Positions 36,640-45,595 of a DNA stretch of 64,000 nucleotides are shown here, piece by piece. The DNA is from an uncultured Phocaeicola sp. (GTDB taxonomy: Bacteria > Bacteroidota > Bacteroidia > Bacteroidales > Bacteroidaceae): NCBI GenBank assembly GCA_944319745.1, contig CALUET010000010.1, forward strand, positions 1 through 64,000, given 5' to 3'. Position numbers and translations under genes: made by a program. How positions within the stretch are numbered: the first letter of the stretch is position 1; every line of letters starts with the position of its first letter. The notes beneath the pieces are model-generated. The model worked only from the letters and a program-made list of their open reading frames with translations, made no database searches and was not told the DNA's origin.

Positions 36640-36939
36640 ATGGAAACTTTCAACGATATAATCTCAGGAGACAGACCTGTACTTGTGGATTTCTTCGCCA
36701 CCTGGTGCCAACCTTGCAAAATGATGCACCCCGTATTGGAACAAGTCAAGGCAGCAACAGGTGAAAAGATACGCATCATCAAGATAGATGTCGACAAGAA
36801 TGAACAGACCGCAACGCGATATGGCATACAAGCCGTACCCACCCTGATGCTGTTTCGCAAGGGAGAAATCCTCTGGAGACAAAGCGGTGCCATACCCAAG
36901 GCGGAATTGTTGTCTGCCATAAATCCGTTTATTCAATAA
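36640..36939 (+). CDS. Thioredoxin with a CQPC active site
   Basis: This 99-aa thioredoxin has Cys23 and Cys26 in ATWCQPCKMM and the cis-Pro in AVPTLMLFRKG. Standard thioredoxins have CGPC; Gln in place of Gly should shift redox potential or partner choice. There is no signal peptide, so it acts in the cytosol. It is separated from the glutaredoxin-like gene by a terminator and followed by the TIGR04076 gene after 134 nt. Confidence 0.9.
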   Translation: METFNDIISGDRPVLVDFFATWCQPCKMMHPVLEQVKAATGEKIRIIKIDVDKNEQTATRYGIQAVPTLMLFRKGEILWRQSGAIPKAELLSAINPFIQ

Positions 36940-37073
36940 TATTCACGACGGAAAACATAAAAAAAACTTTACAACGTATCAAACAATACCGACATCTATC
37001 TCCGGAAAAGAACGAGAAAAAACAAACCGTTCCGGGCAAAAAATAACATAAAAATCAAAACAAAATACTTATC

Positions 37074-37448
37074 ATGCCAATAGAACATAAATGTAAAATC
37101 ACGGTTCTTGAATGCAAATGTTTCAAAGACTACCAGGAAAAATATCTGTCAGATCCGAAAAGCGGTCCTTGTCCTTGCTTTAAGCCCGGCGACGAGTTTC
37201 TGCTGGAACGCAATGCTCACAAAGATGATTTCTGGCACATGCTCAATGGGAACTTCTGCTCTGAAGCATGGGACGCCATTAGCCGCTACGTATATACGGC
37301 ACTGCAGGGAGGAAGCATCATGAAAGGCTGGACAAACGATGAGAAAATGATGATAGCATGCTGCTCGGATGGTACGCGTCCGGTCATCTTCAAGATTGAA
37401 CGCATCGACGTGGAAGTTGACGAAGTGACTACGCCAAGCGGCACATAA
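37074..37448 (+). CDS. TIGR04076 family protein
   Basis: This 124-aa protein matches the TIGR04076 family by its Cys spacing: CKITVLECKCFKDYQEKYL, then CPCFKPGDEF, then NFCSEAWDAISRYVY and ACCSDGTRPVIFKIERI. Family function is unknown; the repeated Cys positions suggest metal or disulfide chemistry. The FKBP gene begins 14 nt later, so the two are likely co-transcribed. Confidence 0.8.
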   Translation: MPIEHKCKITVLECKCFKDYQEKYLSDPKSGPCPCFKPGDEFLLERNAHKDDFWHMLNGNFCSEAWDAISRYVYTALQGGSIMKGWTNDEKMMIACCSDGTRPVIFKIERIDVEVDEVTTPSGT

Positions 37449-37462
37449 ATGCAGAAAAAAGT

Positions 37463-37861
37463 ATGAACAAAAAAGAATATACACAAGCCAACAAAGACTG
37501 GCTTACACAAAAAGCACAGGAGGAAGGAGTAAAAACACTCCCAAAAGGGATATTCTACAAGGTGTTGTCGGAAGGAAAAGGCGACGGCAAACACCCTACC
37601 TCACGAAGCATCGTTACCGTACACTACACAGGGAAGACGATAAACGGACGGCAGTTCGACAGCAGTCGGGGCGGAACTCCTTTGGCAATCCGCCTGTGCG
37701 ACCTCATTGACGGATGGATTATTGCTCTGCAACGAATGTGTGTGGGTGACAAATGGGAGGTTTACATTCCGGCAGAAATGGGTTATGGAAAATTCTCCCA
37801 ACCGGGAATCCCGGGAAACTCCACGCTCATCTTTGAAATAGAACTGTTGGGCATCGCATAA
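37463..37861 (+). CDS. FKBP-type peptidyl-prolyl isomerase
   Basis: This is a cytosolic 132-aa FKBP domain with no signal peptide. Seen are VTVHYTGKTINGRQFDSS, the active-site turn LIDGWIIALQRMCVGDKWEVYIP and EMGYG, then LIFEIELLGI. It catalyses proline isomerisation during folding. It is 14 nt downstream of the TIGR04076 gene. Confidence 0.93.
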   Translation: MNKKEYTQANKDWLTQKAQEEGVKTLPKGIFYKVLSEGKGDGKHPTSRSIVTVHYTGKTINGRQFDSSRGGTPLAIRLCDLIDGWIIALQRMCVGDKWEVYIPAEMGYGKFSQPGIPGNSTLIFEIELLGIA

Positions 37862-37997
37862 GAAATGTAACCCGCTAAAATCCGGCAGAACGCATCGGCA
37901 TGCCATACCGCCGGAGAAAAACATTTCAGAATATCAGCCCAGACGATAGCGAACACAAGAAAATTCATAATATAACAATACCTAAATAAGACACAAC

Positions 37998-39008
37998 ATG
38001 AGCGGAAAAATGTCGAGAAGAACGTGGCTGAAGTCATCACTTGCCACATTAATATCTGTGGGAATAGCCAACCGATTTGAGAATCTACAAGGGAAAAACA
38101 GTTTTTCAATCCCATCGATAAAAGAAAAGACGAAATCCAAAGTATATTACATCAAAGAGATTTCTTCGGAAAATCTCATAAAAATCTATCAAGCATTGGG
38201 ACGCAAAGCTGAAGGGAAGGTAGCGGTAAAACTTTCCACCGGCGAACCCGGAAATACAAATTACCTTAATCCGGAGCTAATAAAGGGGTTGGTCCAGATG
38301 GTAAACGGCACCATTGTAGAATGCAACACCGCCTATGGAGGCGGACGTGCCAACACACAAAGCCATCTGAAAGCAGCCGCCGACCACGGCTTCACCGCCA
38401 TTGCTCCGGTAGACATCATGGATGCCGACGGATATGTGGCCCTTCCTATCAAAAACGGCAAACATCTGAATGAAGATCTCGTGGGGAAAAATTATCTGAA
38501 CTACGACTTTACGGTTGTTCTTTCCCACTTTAAAGGTCATCCCATGGCAGGTTTTGGCGGTGCAATGAAAAATATTTCCATAGGGATTGCCTCATCGGAA
38601 GGGAAAGCATGGATTCATTCGGCAGGAAAAACAAAGAGTGTGACAGAAGTATGGAATGAATTGCCCCCGCAAAACGACTTTCTGGAAGCAATGGCCGAAG
38701 CATCTAAAGCCATTATTGACCATGCGGGAGATAAAATACTCTATATAAACGTAGCAAACAACCTGTCGGTCGACTGCGATTGCGTAGCCACTCCGGAAGA
38801 ACCAAAGATGAAAGATATAGGAATCCTGGCATCACTCGATCTGGTTGCCTTAGACCGTGCCTGCGTCGATATGGTATATCATTCGACAGACAAAGGGAAG
38901 ATTCATCTGATCGAACGAATGGAATCGCAAAACGGCATACACAATCTTGAATATGCCGAGCAGATCGGTTTGGGAAATTGTAAATATGATTTGATAAAAA
39001 TGGACTAA
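37998..39008 (+). CDS. DUF362 protein with Tat signal
   Basis: This 336-aa protein has a twin-arginine signal, SRRTWLKSS, followed by a hydrophobic stretch (LATLISVGIANRF). DUF362 spans about residues 50-330 (KVAVKLSTGEPG, YDFTVVLSHFKGHPMAGFGGAMKNISIGIASSEGK in segments). The family binds iron-sulfur clusters in some members; no CX2CX2C motif is seen here, though single Cys occur in DCDCVATPEEP. It is likely exported folded. Role unknown. It is monocistronic, 111 nt before the mannose operon. Confidence 0.85.
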   Translation: MSGKMSRRTWLKSSLATLISVGIANRFENLQGKNSFSIPSIKEKTKSKVYYIKEISSENLIKIYQALGRKAEGKVAVKLSTGEPGNTNYLNPELIKGLVQMVNGTIVECNTAYGGGRANTQSHLKAAADHGFTAIAPVDIMDADGYVALPIKNGKHLNEDLVGKNYLNYDFTVVLSHFKGHPMAGFGGAMKNISIGIASSEGKAWIHSAGKTKSVTEVWNELPPQNDFLEAMAEASKAIIDHAGDKILYINVANNLSVDCDCVATPEEPKMKDIGILASLDLVALDRACVDMVYHSTDKGKIHLIERMESQNGIHNLEYAEQIGLGNCKYDLIKMD

Positions 39009-39119
39009 AGATTCACATAAAGATTGCGTGCTTTTACAGGATGTATTTGCGTGTTATAACATTTCTTTGTAATTTCACTGCAATCATTACGAATACATTT
39101 TTTTAGAGAAACAAACCCT

Positions 39120-40868
39120 ATGAAGGAAAGCAATTACGACAAATTTCCGGCAACCGAGGTTGATGGAGATTTGTGGACGGGATGGGATGAGATAAGAAAC
39201 GAATTGTTCTGCGCCTGTCACACGACAAACGACTCACTGTACACCGTTGTAATAGAATGTTACCAGGGAGTGTACTATAAAAACATAGCCGATGAGCTGG
39301 AAAAGTTACACCCGGCTTTATGGATAGACACGAAAACATTGTTCAAAACACCTCGCGAGATCGAGGCTATGACATACCCGTATGTCACCGACGACCGCCT
39401 GTTCGGTTATCGTTCGCACTTTTCTTTCACAGATTTCTTTGAGGAAAAAAAAGTGAAACGTGCCCGCCAAATGATTGAATCGTGCAAAGGCTTATGCATT
39501 ATCTTCGGGCACGGTACATCAGTGATTGCCCCTTCTGCCGATAAAATTATCTATATAGACATGGCAAGATGGGAAATACAATTGCGCTCCCGCCGCCATG
39601 AAATAAACGGAATAGGAGTAGAAAACAAAGACGAGGAAGCATCGTTTCATTATAAACGCGGGTATTTCGTCGACTGGATTCTGTGTGATAATCTGAAAAA
39701 ACGACTGTTGCCCGTAGCAGATTACTGGATGGATACCCACATTGCCGGCACTCCCAAAATGATTTCCGGGGAAACTTTACGAAAAGGATTGGAGAAAACC
39801 GCCCACAAACCGTTCCGCGTTGTTCCTTTTTTCGATCCGGCTCCTTGGGGAGGACAGTGGATGAAATCCGTATGCAACCTGAATCCCGAACAAAAAAATT
39901 ACGGTTGGTGCTTCGATTGTGTGCCGGAGGAAAACAGCCTTTACTTCAACATCCGAGGAACATTATTCGAGATGCCTGCCAATAACCTGGTATTTTACAA
40001 GACAAGAGACCTGTTGGGTGGACCGGTGGAATCCCGCTTCGGACAAGATTTCCCCATTCGTTTCGATTTCCTCGACACCATGGACGGAGGGAATCTAAGT
40101 CTTCAGGTTCATCCCACCACACAATACATCCGCGACACATTCGGCATATATTATACGCAGGACGAGAGCTATTACCTGCTGGATGCCCAAGAAGGAGCCA
40201 GCGTATTCTTGGGATTGAAAACAAACGTCGACGCAAAAAAGATGATAGATGCGCTGAACGAATCGCAAGAAACAGGGAAACCGTTTAATGTGGAGGAATT
40301 CGTCAACCAATGGCCTGCCAAGAAACACGATCATTTCCTGATACCCAATGGCACAATCCACTGCTCGGGAGCGGGAGCAATGGTCCTGGAAATTAGTGCA
40401 ACACCGAGTATTTTTACCTTTAAGCTCTGGGACTGGGGACGATTGGGCCTCGACGGAAAGCCGAGACCAATTAATATAAAACACGGATCGCACGTGATAC
40501 AATGGGAAAGACAAACCGATTTTGTCAGACAAAACCTGGTAAACCGGATAGAAAAAATAGCGGAAGGCGACGGCTGGCGTGAAGAAAGAACCGGACTGCA
40601 CGAAAACGAATTCATCGAAACCCGGAGACATTGGTTTTCAAAGCCCGTTACACATCACACGGGCAACGGCGTAAACGTTCTCAATCTGGTAGAAGGAGCC
40701 GAAGCAATAGTGGAAAGTCCGACCGGAGATTTCGAACCGTTCGTTGTTCATTACGCCGAGACATTCATCATCCCGGCTTCGGTGGGAACCTATACCATCC
40801 GCCCCTTCGGGAAAGCAGAAGGAAAAGAATGTGGTACAATAAAAGCATACGTACGCTTTAAACAGTAA
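39120..40868 (+). CDS. Class I mannose-6-phosphate isomerase with an extra N-terminal domain
   Basis: The 582-aa protein is about 230 residues longer than ordinary type I isomerases. The C-terminal part (about 240-582) is the cupin-type isomerase: RVVPFFDPAPWGGQWM, LQVHPTTQYIRD with the zinc-binding Gln and His, and IPNGTIHCSGAGAMVLEIS. It interconverts mannose 6-phosphate and fructose 6-phosphate. The N-terminal part (about 30-215) looks like a nucleoside-kinase fold (IIFGHGTSVIAPSADKIIYI, WEIQLRSRRHEING) but has no Walker A: the loop position reads IECYQGVYYKNIAD. Its job is unknown, perhaps regulatory. It is the first gene of the operon with ROK, GH92 and MFS. Confidence 0.85.
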   Translation: MKESNYDKFPATEVDGDLWTGWDEIRNELFCACHTTNDSLYTVVIECYQGVYYKNIADELEKLHPALWIDTKTLFKTPREIEAMTYPYVTDDRLFGYRSHFSFTDFFEEKKVKRARQMIESCKGLCIIFGHGTSVIAPSADKIIYIDMARWEIQLRSRRHEINGIGVENKDEEASFHYKRGYFVDWILCDNLKKRLLPVADYWMDTHIAGTPKMISGETLRKGLEKTAHKPFRVVPFFDPAPWGGQWMKSVCNLNPEQKNYGWCFDCVPEENSLYFNIRGTLFEMPANNLVFYKTRDLLGGPVESRFGQDFPIRFDFLDTMDGGNLSLQVHPTTQYIRDTFGIYYTQDESYYLLDAQEGASVFLGLKTNVDAKKMIDALNESQETGKPFNVEEFVNQWPAKKHDHFLIPNGTIHCSGAGAMVLEISATPSIFTFKLWDWGRLGLDGKPRPINIKHGSHVIQWERQTDFVRQNLVNRIEKIAEGDGWREERTGLHENEFIETRRHWFSKPVTHHTGNGVNVLNLVEGAEAIVESPTGDFEPFVVHYAETFIIPASVGTYTIRPFGKAEGKECGTIKAYVRFKQ

Positions 40869-40877
40869 ACAAACAAT

Positions 40878-41966
40878 ATGGACAAACGCATTGTTATGAC
40901 TCTGGATGCTGGAGGAACGAACATGGTATTCTCGGCCATTCAGGATAAAAAAGAGATTGTTCCGCCTGTCATTTTACCGTCGGAAGTCAATGACATCGAC
41001 AAATGTTTAAACATGCTGGTGAACGGTTTCGAAAAAGTAAGGGACCTACTTCCCGAAAAGCCTTCGGCCATCAGTTTTGCATTTCCGGGACCGGCCGATT
41101 ATGAGGCGGGCATCATCGGCGATCTGCCCAATTTCCCGGCATTCCGCGGAGGCGTGGCCTTAGGACCTTTCCTGAAAGCTCGTTTCCAAATCCCTGTCTT
41201 CATCAACAACGATGGCAATCTTTTCGCCTACGGAGAGGCTACAGAAGGAATACTGCCCGCCATAAACAAAGAACTTCTTGCCGCCGGAAGCTCCAAATGT
41301 TACCGTAATTTATTAGGAATCACGCTGGGGACTGGATTCGGTGCAGGCGTTGTCATCGACGGAAAACTGCTTGTCGGCGATAACGGAGCCGGAGGCGATA
41401 TGTGGTGTTTCCGCAATAAACGTTATCCGGATTGCATCGCAGAGGAAAGCGTAAGCATCAGAGCTGTAAAGAGAGTTTATACTTCTCTGTCGGGAGACAA
41501 CAGTAACTTAACACCAAAAGATATCTTCGAAATAGCCGAAGGAACGCGTTCGGGCAATCAAAAGGCCGCAATCTTTTCGTTCGAAGAACTCGGGGAAATG
41601 GCAGGAAACGCGATAGCAGAAGCCATAACCCTGATAGACGGTTTGGTCGTCATCGGCGGGGGACTGGCCGGAGCCGGCAAATATATTCTGCCGGCACTGG
41701 TACGGGAATTGAAAGAACCGCTGCAAATGATGAACGGAACATGCTTTGCCCGACTGCAAATGGAGCCGTTCAACCTGGAAGACCCGGCCGACAGAAAAAA
41801 ATTTTTAGAGAAACAATGCAAACAAATCCGCATACCAGGAACGGAACAATACGTCGATTATGATCCGTACAAACGCATCGGCGTAGCCATTTCACAACTG
41901 GGAGCAAACCGGGCCATCGCCTTGGGCGCCTATAAATTCGCATTAAACAAGCTGAACGAACAATAA
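40878..41966 (+). CDS. ROK family sugar kinase
   Basis: This 362-aa sugar kinase probably phosphorylates mannose or a related hexose, given the isomerase 9 nt upstream and GH92 25 nt downstream. The ATP site TLDAGGTNMVFSAI and ITLGTGFGAGVVI are intact, as is FINNDGNLFAYGEA with the catalytic Asp. The usual ROK zinc motif (His followed by CxCGxxGC) is missing: the region reads GAGGDMWCFRNKRYPDCIAEE, keeping only two Cys and no His. It belongs to a zinc-free subset. The assignment to mannose is from context only. Confidence 0.85.
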   Translation: MDKRIVMTLDAGGTNMVFSAIQDKKEIVPPVILPSEVNDIDKCLNMLVNGFEKVRDLLPEKPSAISFAFPGPADYEAGIIGDLPNFPAFRGGVALGPFLKARFQIPVFINNDGNLFAYGEATEGILPAINKELLAAGSSKCYRNLLGITLGTGFGAGVVIDGKLLVGDNGAGGDMWCFRNKRYPDCIAEESVSIRAVKRVYTSLSGDNSNLTPKDIFEIAEGTRSGNQKAAIFSFEELGEMAGNAIAEAITLIDGLVVIGGGLAGAGKYILPALVRELKEPLQMMNGTCFARLQMEPFNLEDPADRKKFLEKQCKQIRIPGTEQYVDYDPYKRIGVAISQLGANRAIALGAYKFALNKLNEQ

Positions 41967-41991
41967 CATAAAACAATAAAAAACAGGAAAC

Positions 41992-44346
41992 ATGAAACAT
42001 TTTTACTGGCCATTATTCCTTTCAGGCCTCTTTATGCTGTCGTGTACGTCGCATGAAGGAAAAGGAAATGCGCAAAACGAAGACTTAACCCAATACGTAG
42101 AACCACGTATCGGAACGGCACATTGCCGCTGGTTTCACTTTGCCCCCGGAGCACTGCCTTTCGGCTTAGCCAAACCGGGACCTTCAACAAATGGAAGTCT
42201 GGGCAATAAATCCGGATGGGAAGCCACGGGCTATGACTACAGAGACAACTCCATTGAGGGTTTCCCCTGCCTGCATGAATTCCAAGTAGGAGGCATCGTT
42301 CTCATGCCCACAAGCGGAAAACTTATTACAAAGCCGGGATCGGTAAACGACAGCATCAAGACAGGCTACCGTTCACACTTCAACAGAGAAAACGAAACAG
42401 CCACGGCCGGATACTACTCTGTCGTGCTGGACGACTACCAGATACGGGCGGAACTGACAGCAACACCGCGTGTGGCTTATCACCGTTACTCGTTCCAGGC
42501 AGGAGATGAAAACCATATTCTTTTCGACATAGGCAACCGTCAGGGTGAAAGCGGAGCCGTTCGCGACGCATGGGCCGCATATACTTCCGACGGGCATGTA
42601 GAAGGATGGGTTATCACAGAACCGGAATATGTGAAAAAGTACCAGCCGGGAGCAACCGTTCCTCTCTATTTTTCTGCAGTTTTGGACCGTAAACCTGATG
42701 CCTTCGGCACATTCAACGGAGAAGTGCAACACGCCAATGAAAAAGAAGCAAAAGGTGTTGGAGCCGGTGTTTACCTGACATTTAAGATGAAAGAAGCCGG
42801 AAACATCACCGTAAAAGTCGGACTGTCTTATACATCTATCGAGAATGCCCGCATCAATTTAAAGGAAGAAGCATCTGACCTTTCGTTTGACCAAGCACAA
42901 CAAATCGCACAACAAACGTGGGAAGAATACCTCGGACGTGTTCGGGTAGAGACAGATAACCGCGCGGATAAAGTGAAATTTTACACCGGACTTTACCACG
43001 CTCTGCTGGGAAGAGGCCTTGCCAACGATATAAACGGCGCTTATCCCCGGCACGACGGAAGCATTGGTCAATTGCCAATGAAGGATGGAAAGCCCGTACA
43101 TAACATCTACAATACCGACGCCATTTGGGGCGGACAATGGAACTTATCGCAGATATGGACTCTGGCTTACCCGGAATATTTGTCAGATTATATCAGCAGT
43201 CACCTGCAAGAATACAAGGATGGCGGATGGTTGGCCGACGGCCTTGCGAATAATCGTTACGTTTCGGGCGTAGGAACAAACCTGCTGAGCACAGTCATTG
43301 CCGGTGCATATCAGTGCGGCATACGCGACTTTGACACAAAACTGGGCTATGAAGCTTGTCTGAAGAACGAATTAGACGGGGACAACCGCCCCTTGGGAGC
43401 AGGAAAAGTTGACACAAAAGAATTTGTGACATACGGATATGTTCCTCACTTGGACGAGGGAGACGGCCCGGATGAAGCCTTTATGTTCTCGGCTTCGCAT
43501 ACACTGGAATATTCTTACAGTGCATGGGCTGTTGCACAATGGGCCGCACAATTGGGTGACACAGCGAATTATAATAAACTGATGTACCTGTCAAAAGGAT
43601 GGGAACGTCTGTACGATTCGTCTACAAACTTTATTCGTCCCAAGAAAAAAGACGGCACATTTATAGAAAACTTCAACCCGATGCAGGTATGGAGAGGCTT
43701 TCAAGAAGGAAACGCTTGGCAATATACTTTCTATGTGCCGCACGATGTTAAAACACTTGTCGACAAAGTTGGAGCTGAAACATTTAATGCCCGCTTAGAC
43801 AGCATCTTCACCGTTTCACAAAAACTTATCTTCAGTGGCGGACAGGAAGTGGGAGCTTTTGCCGGATTACAGACATTGTATAATCAAGGTAATCAGCCTT
43901 GTCTGCATATTTCATGGCTATTCAATGAAGCAGGCCGCCCATCGCTTACACAAAAATGGGTAAGAGCAATTTTAAATGAATTCTACGGAACAGAAGGAAT
44001 TCATGGTTACGGTTACGGACAAGACGAGGACCAAGGACAACTTGGCGCCTGGTATGTCATATCTTCCATGGGACTGTTTGACGTAAAGGGGCTGACAGAT
44101 CCTAACCCGAGCTTCGGCCTGGGAGCACCTTTATTCGATAAAGTAACCATCAAGCTGAATGAAAATTATTATCCGGGCAAAGAGTTTGTCATATCTACCA
44201 GCGGAATGAGCAAAGAAAACAACTACGTACAGCAATACATACTGAACGGAAAGCCCTTACACGACGTGCACATTCCGTTCGCAGAAATCGTTAAAGGCGG
44301 ACATCTGGAGGTACAAATGGGAGATACTCCGAAAGACAATTACTAA
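41992..44346 (+). CDS. GH92 alpha-mannosidase-like lipoprotein
   Basis: This 784-aa lipoprotein has a signal ending FMLSC (Cys18). A GH92 N-terminal beta-sandwich (VEPRIGTAHCRWFHFAPGAL in parts) and (alpha/alpha)6 catalytic domain follow, closing in HIPFAEIVKGGHLEVQMGDTP. The calcium-dependent family trims alpha-mannose from glycans. The catalytic acid-rich loop reads GQDEDQGQLGAWYV. The segment usually reading like WDTYRxxHP is NTDAIWGGQWNLSQIW, so this belongs to a diverged subgroup whose linkage preference cannot be assumed. It faces the periplasm or surface and would feed the transporter 11 nt downstream. Confidence 0.9.
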   Translation: MKHFYWPLFLSGLFMLSCTSHEGKGNAQNEDLTQYVEPRIGTAHCRWFHFAPGALPFGLAKPGPSTNGSLGNKSGWEATGYDYRDNSIEGFPCLHEFQVGGIVLMPTSGKLITKPGSVNDSIKTGYRSHFNRENETATAGYYSVVLDDYQIRAELTATPRVAYHRYSFQAGDENHILFDIGNRQGESGAVRDAWAAYTSDGHVEGWVITEPEYVKKYQPGATVPLYFSAVLDRKPDAFGTFNGEVQHANEKEAKGVGAGVYLTFKMKEAGNITVKVGLSYTSIENARINLKEEASDLSFDQAQQIAQQTWEEYLGRVRVETDNRADKVKFYTGLYHALLGRGLANDINGAYPRHDGSIGQLPMKDGKPVHNIYNTDAIWGGQWNLSQIWTLAYPEYLSDYISSHLQEYKDGGWLADGLANNRYVSGVGTNLLSTVIAGAYQCGIRDFDTKLGYEACLKNELDGDNRPLGAGKVDTKEFVTYGYVPHLDEGDGPDEAFMFSASHTLEYSYSAWAVAQWAAQLGDTANYNKLMYLSKGWERLYDSSTNFIRPKKKDGTFIENFNPMQVWRGFQEGNAWQYTFYVPHDVKTLVDKVGAETFNARLDSIFTVSQKLIFSGGQEVGAFAGLQTLYNQGNQPCLHISWLFNEAGRPSLTQKWVRAILNEFYGTEGIHGYGYGQDEDQGQLGAWYVISSMGLFDVKGLTDPNPSFGLGAPLFDKVTIKLNENYYPGKEFVISTSGMSKENNYVQQYILNGKPLHDVHIPFAEIVKGGHLEVQMGDTPKDNY

Positions 44347-44357
44347 AAACAATACGT

Positions 44358-45509
44358 ATGGCTACAAATAACATAACCACGTCACGATACATAATACTGC
44401 CAATCTTACTCGGATTCTTTATTATGGGATTTGTGGATGCTGTCGGCATTGCCACAAACTATGTCAAGGAAGATTTTAACTTGTCCGATTCCATTGCCAA
44501 TCTTCTCCCGATGATGGTATTCCTATGGTTCATCATTTGCTCCATCCCGACAGGTATTCTCATGGGAAAGATTGGCAGGCGCAACACGGTTTTAATCGCC
44601 TTTGGCATGACAGTCGTGGCTATGTTATTGCCTTTGTTCTGTTATAAATTTGCCAACATCCTGTTGGCTTTTGCCCTTTTAGGCATTGGAAATGCTTTAC
44701 TTCAAGTGTCTTTAAATCCAATGGTGGCGCAAACCGTTTCACCGGACCGCACCGCAAGCATCCTGACATTGGGGCAATTTATGAAAGCCGTATCGTCGTT
44801 TTTGGGACCGATTATCGCCGGATTGGCAGCTTCATGCTTAGGAGACTGGCGATGGATCTTCCCCATTTACGCAATAACTACGGTTATTGTCGGAGTTTGG
44901 ATGTGGCTGAGTGTGCCGGGCAAAGAGATCAATCAGGCGGAACATGCTTCGCTTCGTTCTGCCCTGTCGTTATTCGGCAACCGAACAATCTTGATGCTTT
45001 TTATAGGCATCCTGTTGATTGTGGGGATTGATGTAGGGCTGAACACCACCATACCGAAATTGCTTGTAGAACGGACGGAACTGCCTTTGGTAAAAGCCGG
45101 GTTAGGAAGCAGCCTTTACTTCGCTTCACGTACGGTAGGCTCGTTTTTGGGTGCATTCCTTTTAGTCCGCATTTCAGGAAAAGAATTCTTAAAATGGAGT
45201 ATGCTTTTGTCATGTATTGCTTTCATTGTGCTGTTAAGTATTCCCAATCTGCAAGTAATGTTGGTAATGATTACCCTTGTCGGTCTGGCATGCTCCAACG
45301 TCTTTTCCATCATTTTTTCGTATGCACTGCAACATCTCCCCAGACGTGCCAATGAAATATCGGCGCTCATGATTATGGGAGTTTCGGGCGGTGCACTCGT
45401 TACACCGCTAATGGGTATCCTGTCCGATGCCTTCGGGCAAGCGGGTGGTCTGCTGCTTCTCTTGCCCTGCATGTTATATTTAGGATGGATTTCACTGAAG
45501 ATGAGATAA
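44358..45509 (+). CDS. MFS sugar transporter (FucP/GlcP-like)
   Basis: This is a 383-aa inner-membrane permease with 12 hydrophobic segments. Near the first loop is GILMGKIGRRNTVLIAFG, a typical MFS loop 2-3 motif, and the N-terminal ILPILLGFFIMGFVDAVGIATNYV resembles FucP-type symporters. By context it imports the sugar released by the GH92 enzyme, likely mannose. It is the last gene of the operon, followed by a very strong terminator. Confidence 0.88.
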   Translation: MATNNITTSRYIILPILLGFFIMGFVDAVGIATNYVKEDFNLSDSIANLLPMMVFLWFIICSIPTGILMGKIGRRNTVLIAFGMTVVAMLLPLFCYKFANILLAFALLGIGNALLQVSLNPMVAQTVSPDRTASILTLGQFMKAVSSFLGPIIAGLAASCLGDWRWIFPIYAITTVIVGVWMWLSVPGKEINQAEHASLRSALSLFGNRTILMLFIGILLIVGIDVGLNTTIPKLLVERTELPLVKAGLGSSLYFASRTVGSFLGAFLLVRISGKEFLKWSMLLSCIAFIVLLSIPNLQVMLVMITLVGLACSNVFSIIFSYALQHLPRRANEISALMIMGVSGGALVTPLMGILSDAFGQAGGLLLLLPCMLYLGWISLKMR

Positions 45510-45513
45510 CAAG

Positions 45514-45553
45514 AAACGGAAAGAGCGGGCTGTTAAGCCCGCTCTTTCCGTTT
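45514..45553. terminator. Strong bidirectional terminator
   Basis: An 18-bp perfect stem (45514-45531 with 45536-45553) and a GTTA loop lie between the convergent MFS and zinc-ribbon genes, with A and T runs on both sides. Confidence 0.95.
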
Positions 45554-45595
45554 TAATCATACAAACAAATTGTATGAAACACGAGATATTTGTCC

